A stretch of 56,054 nt of DNA, taken from Methanoregula sp. GTDB taxonomy: Archaea; Halobacteriota; Methanomicrobia; Methanomicrobiales; Methanospirillaceae. Below the pieces are notes generated by a model. It did not search any database. It was not told where the DNA came from and saw only the letters and a list, made by a program, of their open reading frames with translations. Shown piece by piece: positions 43,235 through 53,857 of the stretch (within the stretch, counting starts at the first letter, position 1; the number at the start of each line of letters is the position of its first letter). The position numbers and the translations under genes were made by a program. The DNA is taken from positions 1 to 56,054 of the forward strand of contig NZ_JAQTQD010000005.1 of the NCBI RefSeq assembly GCF_028712425.1, given 5' to 3'.

Positions 43235-45172
43235 ATGCTCCAGGCGATGAAACGGATCCAGGTGGTCGGTCCCCGGGAGGACCTGGGACAGGTAGTGGAT
43301 TTCCTGTACCAGGCAGGAACGGTCCACCTTGAGAAAGTCACCGAACTTGTTCCAAAAGAGGAGATCCGCCTTGACAGCGTGCGGCAGGGGGAAACGACAG
43401 AAATATCCTCGGTCCTTGCTACCATCAGCGCGATCCTCTCGACCCTCCCGGTTGCTGCAGATGACGAGACCGCCCAGGAAGCGCTGAGAGCTTCCCTTTC
43501 GTCAATGACCCACAAAGAGATCCTTGCCCGGAGCCACGGGATCATCAGCACCCTTGAGACGACAACACGGGAGCTTTCGGCAAAGAAGAGCGAACTTGTG
43601 CTCTCGGTCACGAACCTGAACCGGTACGAGAAAGTCCTCGACATCATCCAGCCGGTCGAGAAGGAACTCCCGGTGCTCGAAGGCTTCGAAGTAACGATCC
43701 TCCTTATCCAGCAGGAGCATAAGGAAATCCTTGACCTGATCAAGAAGGAACTCCTCGCGATCACCGGTGACCGCTTCGAGATGACCTCAACAACGGTCGA
43801 TGCAGAGACCCTTGCGGCCATCATGGTCTTTCCCAAGAGATTTTCCGAAGAGATCCATTCCTTCATCTACTCCGTGAACGTGAACGAGGTCCGCCTGCCC
43901 AGGGAATATGCCGGCCGGCCATTCTACGAGATGTATGCCCTTCTTGAGGACAGCCGGCTCCGGGTCCTGGACGAAATTGCCCGGATCGACCAGAAACTCC
44001 GTGCCTTCTCGGCAAGATGGTACCAGGAGCTTGTTGTCCTGAGAACGTATCTTGAGAACATCCACTGCGAACTCGGGGCGTACCGGAACTTCGGACAGTC
44101 CGAGTATACGTTTGTGATCATGGGCTGGATCCCCAAAAAACACCTGAAGAAGACTCAAGCGGAGCTGAAAACCCGGTTCAGCGGCCGGGTCGTCCTCTGC
44201 GATCTTCCGACAAGCGAGAAGGACATGGAGAGTGCCCCGGTCTTTTATGACAATCCCTTCTGGGTAAAGCCCTTCGAATTCATCATGCAGCTTGTCACGC
44301 CGCCGCGGTACCGCGAGCTCGACCCCTCCCCCATCCTTGCGATCTTCTTCCCGCTCTTCTTTGGGATCATGGTCGCGGATATCGGGTACGGGCTTGTCAT
44401 CCTCGCCTTCGCGTTCGTGATCCGGCACAAGTTCCAGGCCATGGCATTTGCCCGGAGCCTTGCCGACATCCTGATCATCTCATCCATCCCGGCGATCTTC
44501 TTTGGTTACCTCTTCGGCGAGTTCTTCGGGGATTTTGGTGAGCACATGGGCTGGTTCCACCCGGTCCACTTCCTTGACATCACCTGGAACCGGGTGGACG
44601 CGATGATCCCGATGCTCGTGCTCGCGATCCTGCTTGGCGTCATCCATGTCCTCCTCGGCCTTGTCATCGGCATCCGGAACGCGGTCATCACGAAGAAGAA
44701 AAAGCACCTGTACGAGAAGTGCGGCATGTTTCTGATGATCGTGGCGCTGATCGTCCTGGTCACTACCCTCGCGGGTTTCCTGCCGGAGGTTGCGATGTAC
44801 CCGGGCATCGCCCTTGTCATCGTTGCCCTGCCGCTCATCCTGCTGGGGGCGGGGATATTCGGCACCATCGAGGTGATGAGCACGGTGGGAAACATCCTCT
44901 CATACGCCCGTCTCATGGCGATCGGTATGGCATCGGTGATCCTTGCGATGGTTGCCAACCGGCTTGGCGGGGCGTTCGAGATCGCGATCATCGGCATCAT
45001 CGTTGCCCTCCTGCTGCATGCCCTCAACGTCGTGCTTGCGATGTTCTCGCCGTCCATCCACTCGATGCGTCTCCATCTCGTGGAATTCTTCAGCAAGTTC
45101 TACGAAGGAGGGGGGGTGCCGTACCAGCCGTTTTCCCGGCCGGCGGGGGAGGGGGAGAAGAAGGGGGAGTGA
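43235..45172 (+). CDS. ahaI: A-type ATP synthase subunit I, copy 2
   Basis: This complete 645-residue stator subunit (a-type) has an N-terminal cytoplasmic region with long coiled coils (about residues 1-340), then seven or eight transmembrane helices from about residue 365 (SPILAIFFPLFFGIMVADIGYGLVI; GVIHVLLGLVIGIRNAVIT), with the Arg-bearing helix LSYARLMAIGMASVILAM near residue 555, which forms the ion half-channels against the proteolipid ring. I take the ATG at 43235 (MLQAMKRIQVV), with AAAGGACGG upstream; a TTG 9 bp earlier is possible. It ends the rightward H-I unit and is convergent with ahaD. Confidence 0.93.
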   Translation: MLQAMKRIQVVGPREDLGQVVDFLYQAGTVHLEKVTELVPKEEIRLDSVRQGETTEISSVLATISAILSTLPVAADDETAQEALRASLSSMTHKEILARSHGIISTLETTTRELSAKKSELVLSVTNLNRYEKVLDIIQPVEKELPVLEGFEVTILLIQQEHKEILDLIKKELLAITGDRFEMTSTTVDAETLAAIMVFPKRFSEEIHSFIYSVNVNEVRLPREYAGRPFYEMYALLEDSRLRVLDEIARIDQKLRAFSARWYQELVVLRTYLENIHCELGAYRNFGQSEYTFVIMGWIPKKHLKKTQAELKTRFSGRVVLCDLPTSEKDMESAPVFYDNPFWVKPFEFIMQLVTPPRYRELDPSPILAIFFPLFFGIMVADIGYGLVILAFAFVIRHKFQAMAFARSLADILIISSIPAIFFGYLFGEFFGDFGEHMGWFHPVHFLDITWNRVDAMIPMLVLAILLGVIHVLLGLVIGIRNAVITKKKKHLYEKCGMFLMIVALIVLVTTLAGFLPEVAMYPGIALVIVALPLILLGAGIFGTIEVMSTVGNILSYARLMAIGMASVILAMVANRLGGAFEIAIIGIIVALLLHALNVVLAMFSPSIHSMRLHLVEFFSKFYEGGGVPYQPFSRPAGEGEKKGE

Positions 45173-45318
45173 GTGGAAATCCCGGTTCCGGGACTCGATC
45201 CGGAACTCCTGCTTTTCCCTGCCGGACTACCTGCAGCCCGTCCGGACCCGCCTTTCGCGTCTGTATTAGCGCTATTTGCGTCTCATTTTTTACGACGGAA
45301 AAATGGGAAAAATGAGGG

Positions 45319-45383
45319 ACTTAGTCCTGCTTTTTCCTGAATTAGTCCTGCTTTTTGGGGTACTTAGTCCTACACCCCCTTTC
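45319..45383. repeat. short tandem repeat between convergent ahaI and ahaD
   Basis: TTAGTCCTGCTTTTT occurs at 45321-45335 and 45342-45356, and a third partial copy TTAGTCCTACA at 45364, giving a period of 21-22 bp. The 312-bp gap between ahaI and ahaD holds nothing else that I can support; it also carries T-rich stretches that may terminate both converging operons. Confidence 0.6.
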
Positions 45384-45484
45384 CCGGAGGGGCATCCTAC
45401 GACGGTGGATGGATAGGTTTGGTTGAGGGCACGACCTGAACATTCCTGGTATGGCCGGGAAGGGATGATCCGCTCATTGTTGGA

Positions 45485-46159
45485 TTATCCCGGTGATACT
45501 GCCTCCTGTTGTTTCTTCTCCCTCACCTTCTTTTTCTTCTTCTCTAAGAGGCTCTTCACCTTCTTGAGCCGGAACAAATCCTCCCGCTCCCGCTCCTCAA
45601 TTGCGTTCTTGATATACTTGGCCTGGCTCCTCAGCTCCGGGATCAGGATCTGTTCGAGCGCGTTGACGCGCCGGCGGTTCATCTGGATCTCCGCCCCGAG
45701 CCGGCGCATCGCGGTCTCGGTCTCGGCCAGCTTGATGAGAAGGTCGAGCTCCACTTCGTACCGCTCGGCCGTCTCATCGATCCGTGCACTGGTCGCGATG
45801 ATCCCGTAGCCCCGCTCCAGCATACTCTTGGATACGCGTTTCTTCTCGATGACCGGGACAGGGACGCCCATGATGTTCTTGCCGCTGATGCCGACCGTGA
45901 TGGAACGCCGGGTGGCAAACGATGCGGATCGCAGGGTCACCGGGTCATCGGTTGCGGCCGCGATCATCAGCGCAAGATCGGCAGCCCGGGAGATCTGGTC
46001 AAGCTCGTCGCGGGAGTCCGATACGCTGGAGAGGATCTTGAAGAACTCCTGGATGAGCGCGTCCATCTTCTCCCGCAACAGGTCGCGGCCCTGCTCGGCA
46101 AGCTTGATCTGCGCCTTCTTCTTCATCAGCTCCATCCGCGTGGGCTTGACCTGCTCCAT
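45485..46159 (-). CDS. ahaD: A-type ATP synthase subunit D
   Basis: This is the central rotor stalk (gamma-like) subunit. The 224-residue protein has the two long helices of the coiled coil: N-terminal KPTRMELMKKKAQIKLAEQGRDLLREKMDAL and C-terminal AEIQMNRRRVNALEQILIPEL..YIKNAIEEREREDLFRLKKVK, with the central domain including SITVGISGKNIMGVPVPVIE. The very C-terminus is extremely Lys-rich. It lies 6 bp downstream of ahaB and is the last gene of the K-to-D operon, which is read leftwards. Confidence 0.95.
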   Translation of the reverse strand: MEQVKPTRMELMKKKAQIKLAEQGRDLLREKMDALIQEFFKILSSVSDSRDELDQISRAADLALMIAAATDDPVTLRSASFATRRSITVGISGKNIMGVPVPVIEKKRVSKSMLERGYGIIATSARIDETAERYEVELDLLIKLAETETAMRRLGAEIQMNRRRVNALEQILIPELRSQAKYIKNAIEEREREDLFRLKKVKSLLEKKKKKVREKKQQEAVSPG

Positions 46160-46165
46160 CCCCGC

Positions 46166-47589
46166 TCAGCTCCCTTCGCTCTTCTCCTGCTGCGCAGCCG
46201 TTTCCTGTGCGGCCGGGTGGTATTTCGCGATGTGCTCGCGCTTGATCCGTTTCAGTTCATCCACCGGCAGGGTTGAGAAGAGATCCCATGCAATCCCGAA
46301 CGTGGTCTCGATGGCCCGGTCCTCGTCACCCTGCGTAATGAACTGCCGCTCGAAGGCATCCGCGAACTTCAGGTATTTCCGGTCCAGGTCCGTGAGCGCT
46401 TCCTCGCCCACGATCGCCACAAGCCGGCGCAGGTCGCGGCCGTACGCGTAGGAGGCATAGAGCTGGTCGGCAACGCCACGGTGATCCTCGCGGGTCTTGC
46501 CAGGGCCGATCCCGAGGTTCATGAGCCGCGAGAGGCAGGGCAGGGCATCGACCGGTGGGTCTCCCCCGCGCCGGAAGATGTCACGCGAGAGCACGATCTG
46601 CCCCTCCGTGATGTATCCCGTGAGGTCGGGCACCGGGTGGGTGATGTCGTCGTCCGGCATGGTCAGGATCGGGATCTGCGTGATCGAGCCCTTCTTCCCT
46701 TTCAGCCGCCCGGCCCGCTCGTAGATGGAGGCAAGATCGGTGTACATGTATCCCGGGTACCCGCGCCGGCCTGGAACTTCCTCCCTTGCCGTCGAGATCT
46801 CGCGGAGCGCCTCGCAGTAGTTGATCATATCCGTCAAGATCACGAGCACGTGAAGGTCGTGGGCAAATGCAAGATGCTCTGCAACCGTGAGGCCGCACCG
46901 CGGCGCCGCGAGCCGCTCGACTGTGGGGTCGTCGGCAAGGTTCATGAAGAAGACAACGCGGTCGAGCGCCCCGGTCCGCTCGAAGTCCTGCATGAAGAAC
47001 GAGGCTTCTTTGTGCGTGATCCCCATGGCAACGAAGACCACCGCGAACTCCTCGCCCTCGCCCCGGACCTTTGCCTGCCGGGCGATCTGGGCGGCTAGCT
47101 TGCTCGCGGGAAGGCCGGAGCCGGAGAAGATCGGCAGCTTCTGTCCGCGGACAAGGGTGTTGAGGCCGTCGATCGCCGACATCCCGGTCTGGATGAAATC
47201 CGCGGGCTTGTCGCGGGCCGACGGGTTGATTGGCTCACCGGCAATGTCGAGCACCGCCTCCGGTATGATCTCCGGACCGCCGTCGCGGGGCGTTCCCACG
47301 CCCGTGAAGATCCGGCCCAGCATGTCCTTTGAGACCGTGATCCGTGCCGGCTCGCCAATGAACCGGGCCGTTGTCCCGACGAGATCGATGCCTCGCGTGC
47401 CCTCGTAGACCTGGACAACCGCATGCTCCTCGGAGATATCGAGGACCTGGCCGGTCCGGACTTCGCCGTCCTTTAAGGTGATCTTCACGATCTCCCCGTA
47501 CGATGCACCAAGGACACCGGAGACGAAGATGAGCGGACCCGAGACGTACTCGATGGTCCGGTATTCCTTGGTAAGGAGAGAAGAGTCCT

Positions 47590-47593
<4 letters not shown>
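46166..47593 (-). CDS. ahaB: A-type ATP synthase subunit B
   Basis: This is the regulatory non-catalytic nucleotide-binding subunit of the A1 head. The 475 residues have the three-part architecture of ATPase alpha/beta-type subunits: a beta-barrel N-terminus ([18 protein letters not shown]), a central RecA-like domain with the degenerate P-loop position [16 protein letters not shown] (near residue 155) as expected for subunit B, the [15 protein letters not shown] and [25 protein letters not shown] segments, and a helical C-terminus. It overlaps ahaA by 4 bp. Confidence 0.96.
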
Positions 47594-49338
<1,745 letters not shown>

Positions 49339-49342
49339 ATCA

Positions 49343-49663
49343 TCACCTTTTCAGCACGATGTTGTACCCGATTGCTTTTCTTAGGAGCCGCTCGATATAC
49401 GTCCGCCGGTCAACTTCCTTCTTCTTCGACGGGATCGGGATGATGAGCGGGCGGTGCATCTTCTCGATCCGGTCCATCAGCTTCTCGTCCAGCCCGAGCA
49501 TGTACTCCTCATTTACTGCAACGATCCCGATGTCGTCCTTGTGGAGGAGGGGAGGGATTGCGGCCCGGGCCTCCTCCATGTCATCCGCCTCGTATACCTC
49601 CGCTCCCGCGAGCCGGAACCCCGATGCCCGGTCGCTGTCCGTCACGATGACCAGCTTAAACAT
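49343..49663 (-). CDS. ahaF: A-type ATP synthase subunit F
   Basis: This 106-residue central-stalk regulatory subunit has the Rossmann-like fold of the family: [24 protein letters not shown] at the start, the [12 protein letters not shown] strand, and [30 protein letters not shown]. The ATG at 49663 is used, as homologues start with MKIVVI-type residues; the frame extends further upstream only with a poor start. It lies between ahaC (8 bp overlap) and ahaA (4 bp gap). Confidence 0.94.
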   Translation of the reverse strand: MFKLVIVTDSDRASGFRLAGAEVYEADDMEEARAAIPPLLHKDDIGIVAVNEEYMLGLDEKLMDRIEKMHRPLIIPIPSKKKEVDRRTYIERLLRKAIGYNIVLKR

Positions 49664-50729
49664 AGACCAGCTCCTCCCGTAAGTTCTCAACCGGGAAGTC
49701 GGCCGTCTTGCAGCGCGAGATGATCCGGATATTCGTTATCTCGTTGTACTTGGCCCAGAAATACCCGATGAGAGACGCCACGCTCAGCGGGTCGCCAAGG
49801 AATGAGTCGACACCCTCCCGGACCAGGTGCCGCTCCAGCTGCTTCTCGATAACGGAGATCTTCTGGGCCCGGAGCACATCCTCCGGGATCGTTGCCAGGA
49901 ACCGGTAGCGCGTGGGATGTAACGTGGGGTACCAGGTTGTGGAGAGCATAGCCGCAGCCTCCGCGATCGTGGGGAGGACAAGGACCCGGGCGATCATCTT
50001 CTCATCCAATGCCTGTCCTCCTTCGAGCAGGAATTTCTGTGCATCTTCGGGTGCGATCCGGTCCCTCACCATCCGGAGGATTGTCTTGATATTCACCACA
50101 TCAACCTCAAGCGAGAGCACCTGGCGGATCTTCGCGTTGTCTGCCCCTTTTGCAGAGACTGCCTGGAGCGCGTCGTTGTAGTAGAACCGGTCAAGAGCAC
50201 ACTCCAGCATCCCGAGATCCCCGCTCTTTGCAAACTCCGGAAATGCCGTTGTGAGCGGCCGGGCCCAGCGGATGTCCCATGTTGCAAGGAGATCAATCAC
50301 CGCTTTTACGTCCGGTTGCCGGACCAGCTCGGTCAGGGTTGCCTCGTCCAGTTCGCCAACGGGAACAAGACAGTCCACAATCTCCTCGTTTGTCACGTGG
50401 ATGTTCTTTCCGCGGAGGATCGTCTTGATGTTCTGCACATCCCAGCGGTGAAGGAAGATGCTGATATAGAGCCGCGCCTCTTTCTCCTTCGAGAAGTCCA
50501 GGACCTTCCGGAACGTCCGGACAAAGTTGTTCCGGAGGGCATATTCAACAGCAGTGACTCCCGTGTACTTTCCTTTTGCCTCGATGAGGTCCTCGCGGTA
50601 CGCGGTCTTCTCGAGCTCGGCTATCAGCGAGTCCATGTCCGGCTGCAGGATAAGGTTGTCAAGCGTCCGGTGGTCGAGGAGCCTGCTCTTCATCCCCCGG
50701 ATCCGGGCATTAATGTACCCCCAGTCCAT
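49656..50729 (-). CDS. ahaC: A-type ATP synthase subunit C
   Basis: This 357-residue helical protein couples the central stalk to the membrane rotor ring (the archaeal counterpart of V-ATPase subunit d). It starts MDWGYINARIRGMKSRLLDHR, the classical beginning, and has the repeated helical hairpins with FLHRWDVQNIKTILRGKN and LEVDVVNIKTILRMVRDR, showing the internal three-fold repeat. The ATG at 50729 is one base after ahaE's stop on this strand. The longer frame upstream is inside ahaE and is not used. Confidence 0.95.
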   Translation of the reverse strand: MDWGYINARIRGMKSRLLDHRTLDNLILQPDMDSLIAELEKTAYREDLIEAKGKYTGVTAVEYALRNNFVRTFRKVLDFSKEKEARLYISIFLHRWDVQNIKTILRGKNIHVTNEEIVDCLVPVGELDEATLTELVRQPDVKAVIDLLATWDIRWARPLTTAFPEFAKSGDLGMLECALDRFYYNDALQAVSAKGADNAKIRQVLSLEVDVVNIKTILRMVRDRIAPEDAQKFLLEGGQALDEKMIARVLVLPTIAEAAAMLSTTWYPTLHPTRYRFLATIPEDVLRAQKISVIEKQLERHLVREGVDSFLGDPLSVASLIGYFWAKYNEITNIRIISRCKTADFPVENLREELVYV

Positions 50730-50730
50730 C

Positions 50731-51315
50731 TCAGCCTCCGGAGAGGATGGTGTAGATCGAAAGCCGCTTGTGCTCACGGATGCGCTCGAGGCGCGATTCG
50801 ACCGTGTTTGCGATGGTGACAAGGCTGTCCGGTGATGCTGCAACAAGGCCGCCGGCGCACTCGATGTCGGGGATGACCTCGCAGCGGACACCCATGGCGG
50901 CAAGGGTTGCCCGGCAGAGCTCCAGGTCACGCTTGTCAACATGGAGGACAAACGGATTTTGTCCTATTGCGCTCACCGTCTCCCGTGCGAGTCGTTCGAA
51001 GATGGCAGGGTACTGTTTGTCCTGCCGGAGCCCGGACAACCGTCTTTCTGCCTCTCTAAAAGCGGAGAGGAAGATCTTCTCCCGGCCCCGGAGGGATTTT
51101 TCCTTGATCTCTCCCTTTGCCAGGTAGAGCTGCTTGTTGCGCTCGATGGCCACAGACCGTTCTGCATCGCGGATCGTGGCCTGCTGGATCTCGTCGGCCC
51201 GTTTCCTTGCCTCAGCGCGGATCGCTTCCGCCTGCTGTTCTGCCTTTTGCAGGAGCTCCCGCTCTCTTGCTTCTGCACTTTCCTCCACGGATTTCAAAAG
51301 ATTATCATAGGCCAC
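50731..51315 (-). CDS. ahaE: A-type ATP synthase subunit E
   Basis: This peripheral stalk subunit has 194 residues: a long N-terminal coiled coil (EESAEARERELLQKAEQQAEA through about residue 100), which pairs with subunit H, and a C-terminal globular domain (residues ~105-190, containing ECAGGLVAASPDSLVTIANTVESRLER, the family's most conserved element) that contacts the A3B3 head. GAGAGGATGG upstream acts as a ribosome-binding site. It is separated from ahaK by 153 bp containing a strong stem-loop. Confidence 0.95.
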   Translation of the reverse strand: MAYDNLLKSVEESAEARERELLQKAEQQAEAIRAEARKRADEIQQATIRDAERSVAIERNKQLYLAKGEIKEKSLRGREKIFLSAFREAERRLSGLRQDKQYPAIFERLARETVSAIGQNPFVLHVDKRDLELCRATLAAMGVRCEVIPDIECAGGLVAASPDSLVTIANTVESRLERIREHKRLSIYTILSGG

Positions 51316-51368
51316 GGCATCACCATCCTCTCATGCCTGCTCCGGCAGGGTGAGGTGCCAGTTCTGTC

Positions 51369-51394
51369 TTTCCCGGGGTTCCCGGCCCGGGAAA
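51369..51394 (-). promoter_or_regulatory. stem-loop between ahaK and ahaE
   Basis: A perfect 9-bp stem TTTCCCGGG/CCCGGGAAA with an 8-base loop lies in the 153-bp gap after the proteolipid gene. It is not followed by a T-run in the direction of transcription, so it is more likely an RNA-processing or stability element than a full terminator. It could let the proteolipid message accumulate in excess of the other subunits. Confidence 0.55.
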
Positions 51395-51468
51395 GGGGTG
51401 AGAAGAATTTTTTTGGGAACGCACTGCTCACGGGGCATCCCGCACCGGAGTCGATTCGTCTGTGCAGG

Positions 51469-51687
51469 TCACTTCACCATCAGGATGATCATGGAAGCGA
51501 CAACGAACCCGAGAATGACCAGCGTCTCGGGGATTGCCTCTAAGATGATGATAGTTCCGGCGGTCTCCGGCTTCTCGGCAATCGCACCGGCGCCGGCTGC
51601 CCCGATGCGTGACTGCGCCCAACCTGTACCAATCGCACCAAAGGAGAATGCGATGGCAGCACCGATAGGGACTTCCCAACCAACCAT
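51469..51687 (-). CDS. ahaK: A-type ATP synthase subunit K (proteolipid c-subunit)
   Basis: This 72-residue single-hairpin membrane protein forms the rotor ring. Helix 1 spans about residues 6-34 with Gln25 in GTGWAQSRIGAAG, helix 2 about 43-71 with the ion-binding Glu54 in AIPETLVILGFVV, followed by Thr55. A Gln in helix 1 together with Glu-Thr/Ser in helix 2 recalls sodium-binding rings, but protons cannot be excluded. The ATG at 51687 is set by GGAGGT six bases upstream. A TATA-like TTAATATATCC (about 51723-51733) lies about 40 bp upstream, so this gene begins its own operon. Confidence 0.94.
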   Translation of the reverse strand: MVGWEVPIGAAIAFSFGAIGTGWAQSRIGAAGAGAIAEKPETAGTIIILEAIPETLVILGFVVASMIILMVK

Positions 51688-51790
51688 GTCGATACCTCCC
51701 AATGATAGAACCTACAGGGCCCGGATATATTAAGGTTATTGTGTGTTTTCATGGGAAGTCCGGGGGGCATCCCGGGACTTCCACGACGTA

Positions 51791-52135
51791 TCACGCATTC
51801 TTTCCTGCAGGTTTCGCGTGGGAGATGACCGAATCCATCGCCTCAATGGTTGCGCGGGGGATGGCGCGGCCCGGTGCAGTCCCACCAAGCGTCAGGAGTT
51901 CGCGGATATCCGCCTTTGTGAGGGTGGAGAACGCGTATTGCTGCCACTTCTCGCGGTCAACGCCGATCCAGATCTCGGCAAGGATCTCCCGGAGCCGGGT
52001 ATAGTCCGTGCCGGAAAAAGAGGCCCATTCGGCATCCGGGGCGCGGCGTATCTTCTCGATCGCGGCCTCGATCGCCTGTTCTTTCTGGAGCTGGAACCGT
52101 CTCCTGCCCAGCTCTTCTTCACTGGTAGAGGGCAT
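51791..52135 (-). CDS. unknown small protein, paralogue A of a divergent pair (114 aa)
   Basis: I do not recognise this soluble, mostly helical 114-residue protein. It is clearly related to the divergently transcribed 109-residue protein next to it: both start with a short tail, then EELGRRRFQLQKEQ vs AELGRRLYHVHRGK, then a helix with a Trp-bearing segment (ADAEWASFSGTDYTRLREIL vs GADWKSLSEADIMLLSHLL), a Trp/Lys motif (DREKWQQYAFSTL vs DQKVWDKIPFMNL) and a C-terminal PG-containing helix. The 103-bp gap to ahaK contains that gene's promoter, so the two are separate units. A TATA-like element near 52157-52168 fits this gene. Confidence 0.75.
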   Translation of the reverse strand: MPSTSEEELGRRRFQLQKEQAIEAAIEKIRRAPDAEWASFSGTDYTRLREILAEIWIGVDREKWQQYAFSTLTKADIRELLTLGGTAPGRAIPRATIEAMDSVISHAKPAGKNA

Positions 52136-52309
52136 AATTCACTTACAGGGAAATTATCCTGTCCGGGATTATAGCATTTTCCCTTGCCGGGAACCACCCG
52201 GCCAAACCTGGTAGTGCGGACGTTGCTGTCCCGGCATCTCCTCCGCAACATTTATGAGCGCATAGCGGGATTCACTCATCATCCCCGGAACGGGGCTGGA
52301 GGTAAGAGT

Positions 52310-52639
52310 ATGCCGGAGGTTACCCAGGCAGAACTGGGAAGGCGCCTGTACCATGTCCACCGCGGAAAGACGGTCGAGAGTTCGATGAAACTGATGCAGC
52401 AGGGGATCGGTGCGGATTGGAAGTCGCTCTCGGAAGCAGACATTATGCTCCTCTCTCATCTGCTCCAGTGCACGTGGAACAAGATCGACCAGAAGGTATG
52501 GGACAAAATCCCGTTCATGAACCTGAGCATGGAATCGGTCAGGAAGATCCTCTCCTATGGTGACGGAGTGCGGCCGGGAAAGAATCCTTCGCCCGAAGCC
52601 GTGGAAGAGATCCGGAAGATCCTGCTGGCCATACGGTAA
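52310..52639 (+). CDS. unknown small protein, paralogue B of a divergent pair (109 aa)
   Basis: This 109-residue protein is the divergent paralogue of the neighbouring 114-residue protein and shares the same helix-Trp-helix layout and similar spacing of motifs. The ATG at 52310 is set by GGAGGT six bases upstream; the frame extends further upstream without a good start. A TATA-like CATTTATGAG lies about 52-60 bp upstream. The pair shares a 174-bp regulatory gap. No enzymatic motif is visible; an interaction or regulatory role is possible, perhaps linked to the adjacent ATP synthase, which is inference from location. Confidence 0.75.
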   Translation: MPEVTQAELGRRLYHVHRGKTVESSMKLMQQGIGADWKSLSEADIMLLSHLLQCTWNKIDQKVWDKIPFMNLSMESVRKILSYGDGVRPGKNPSPEAVEEIRKILLAIR

Positions 52640-52686
52640 GAGACTATTCAAAAGCATCTGTGGCCGTGATCTCCCCAAAGGGGGGA

Positions 52687-53853
52687 TCACTCTGTTGCCA
52701 CGTTAACGCACTCGGCGATCGTGCCGATCCGGGCAACCGCGGCGCACATGTCCGGCACGTATGCAAGCGCTTTCCCTGAGTTCACCATGATCGCCTCGTA
52801 CTGTTCCATGACAGGCGAGACCACCATGCAGGTGTCGGCAAAGACCCGCGCACCGCTCTTCTCGATCTGGTCCACGGTCTTCTGATTCCGGTCAATCACG
52901 CCCTGCGACGCAAAGACATAGAACGGCATGGTGACGACCTTTCCCCTCAGGAGGCCGGCAATCTCCTCAAGCTCCAGCGGCGAACAGTGCGGGCAGCCCA
53001 CGGCAACCGCGTCCACCGGGATCTCTTTGAACAACCGCTCGACCTCTCCTGTCTCGACGTTGATAACCTCCAGACCGGAAAGGTCGAAAAGTCCCTTTGC
53101 TGCCTCAGGAGTCACGCCCTCGACATGGTACAGGGCAACGGCACCGGTCGCCGCCGTTGCCGCCCCGAGCCCCTTGAGCCGTTCGGGAGTCGCGGACTCA
53201 AGCCCCGAGAAGAACGGGATCCGGTTGCCTACGAGTTTTCCCGCATGATACCCGAGGGCCCCGTAATGGGCTATGTCCCAGTTGCGGGTATCGGCCTCGA
53301 CCCGGACAATGATCTGCGGCTTCCGCTTTTCTTCAAGATGGAGCCCGTAGCACGGGGTCTTTCCCACGATGGCTGCGGCAAGGGCGCCAGGACCGCCCTC
53401 GCGGTTGGTCCGGGCACCGATCACGGAGTTTGCATAGCTGACCGCGGAGGACTCCGACCAGGCAAGGTGGTCCCCAAACGAGGTCTCGCGGAGATAGTAG
53501 GGCGTGCAGGTGCACTCAAGGGCGATGCCGAGCCGCTCGTAGGCTGCAACAACCGCCTGCTGCTTTTGTGCAAAAACCGGGTCCACACCCATCTCCTCCC
53601 AGCGTCCCCGGGGCATGCCAATCGGGTTCAGCACGGCCGGGACAACCGCCTTTGCATCAAGCGAGGCCAGCCACTGGAGGCCGTACTCGCCGATGGTCTT
53701 GTAGGAGGCCCCGCTCACCTGCGCACTCCTGATCGGGACGAGCCGCTCAGCTCCGAAAACCTTGCCAAGCGCAACAATGAGCTCGAGCATCTTCTGTTTC
53801 GTTTCGCCCTGCTCACCGGCAAGGATCCGTTCGTCGTCACGGTCGAGCTGCAT
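52687..53853 (-). CDS. aconitase X, phosphomevalonate dehydratase large subunit
   Basis: This 388-residue protein belongs to the aconitase X (DUF521) large-subunit family, which in archaea dehydrates mevalonate 5-phosphate to trans-anhydromevalonate 5-phosphate with a small DUF126-type partner. Motifs: DERILAGEQGETKQKMLELIVALGKVFGAERLVPI at the start, LECTCTPYYL with cysteines for the Fe-S cluster, WSESSAVSYANSVIGARTNREGG, VGCPHCSPLELEEIA and ADTCMVVSPVMEQY, the last two with further cysteines. I use the ATG at 53853 (MQLDRDDERIL), 5 bp after the UbiD-type gene. The small subunit is not in the window. Confidence 0.9.
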   Translation of the reverse strand: MQLDRDDERILAGEQGETKQKMLELIVALGKVFGAERLVPIRSAQVSGASYKTIGEYGLQWLASLDAKAVVPAVLNPIGMPRGRWEEMGVDPVFAQKQQAVVAAYERLGIALECTCTPYYLRETSFGDHLAWSESSAVSYANSVIGARTNREGGPGALAAAIVGKTPCYGLHLEEKRKPQIIVRVEADTRNWDIAHYGALGYHAGKLVGNRIPFFSGLESATPERLKGLGAATAATGAVALYHVEGVTPEAAKGLFDLSGLEVINVETGEVERLFKEIPVDAVAVGCPHCSPLELEEIAGLLRGKVVTMPFYVFASQGVIDRNQKTVDQIEKSGARVFADTCMVVSPVMEQYEAIMVNSGKALAYVPDMCAAVARIGTIAECVNVATE

Positions 53854-53857
53854 GGAC

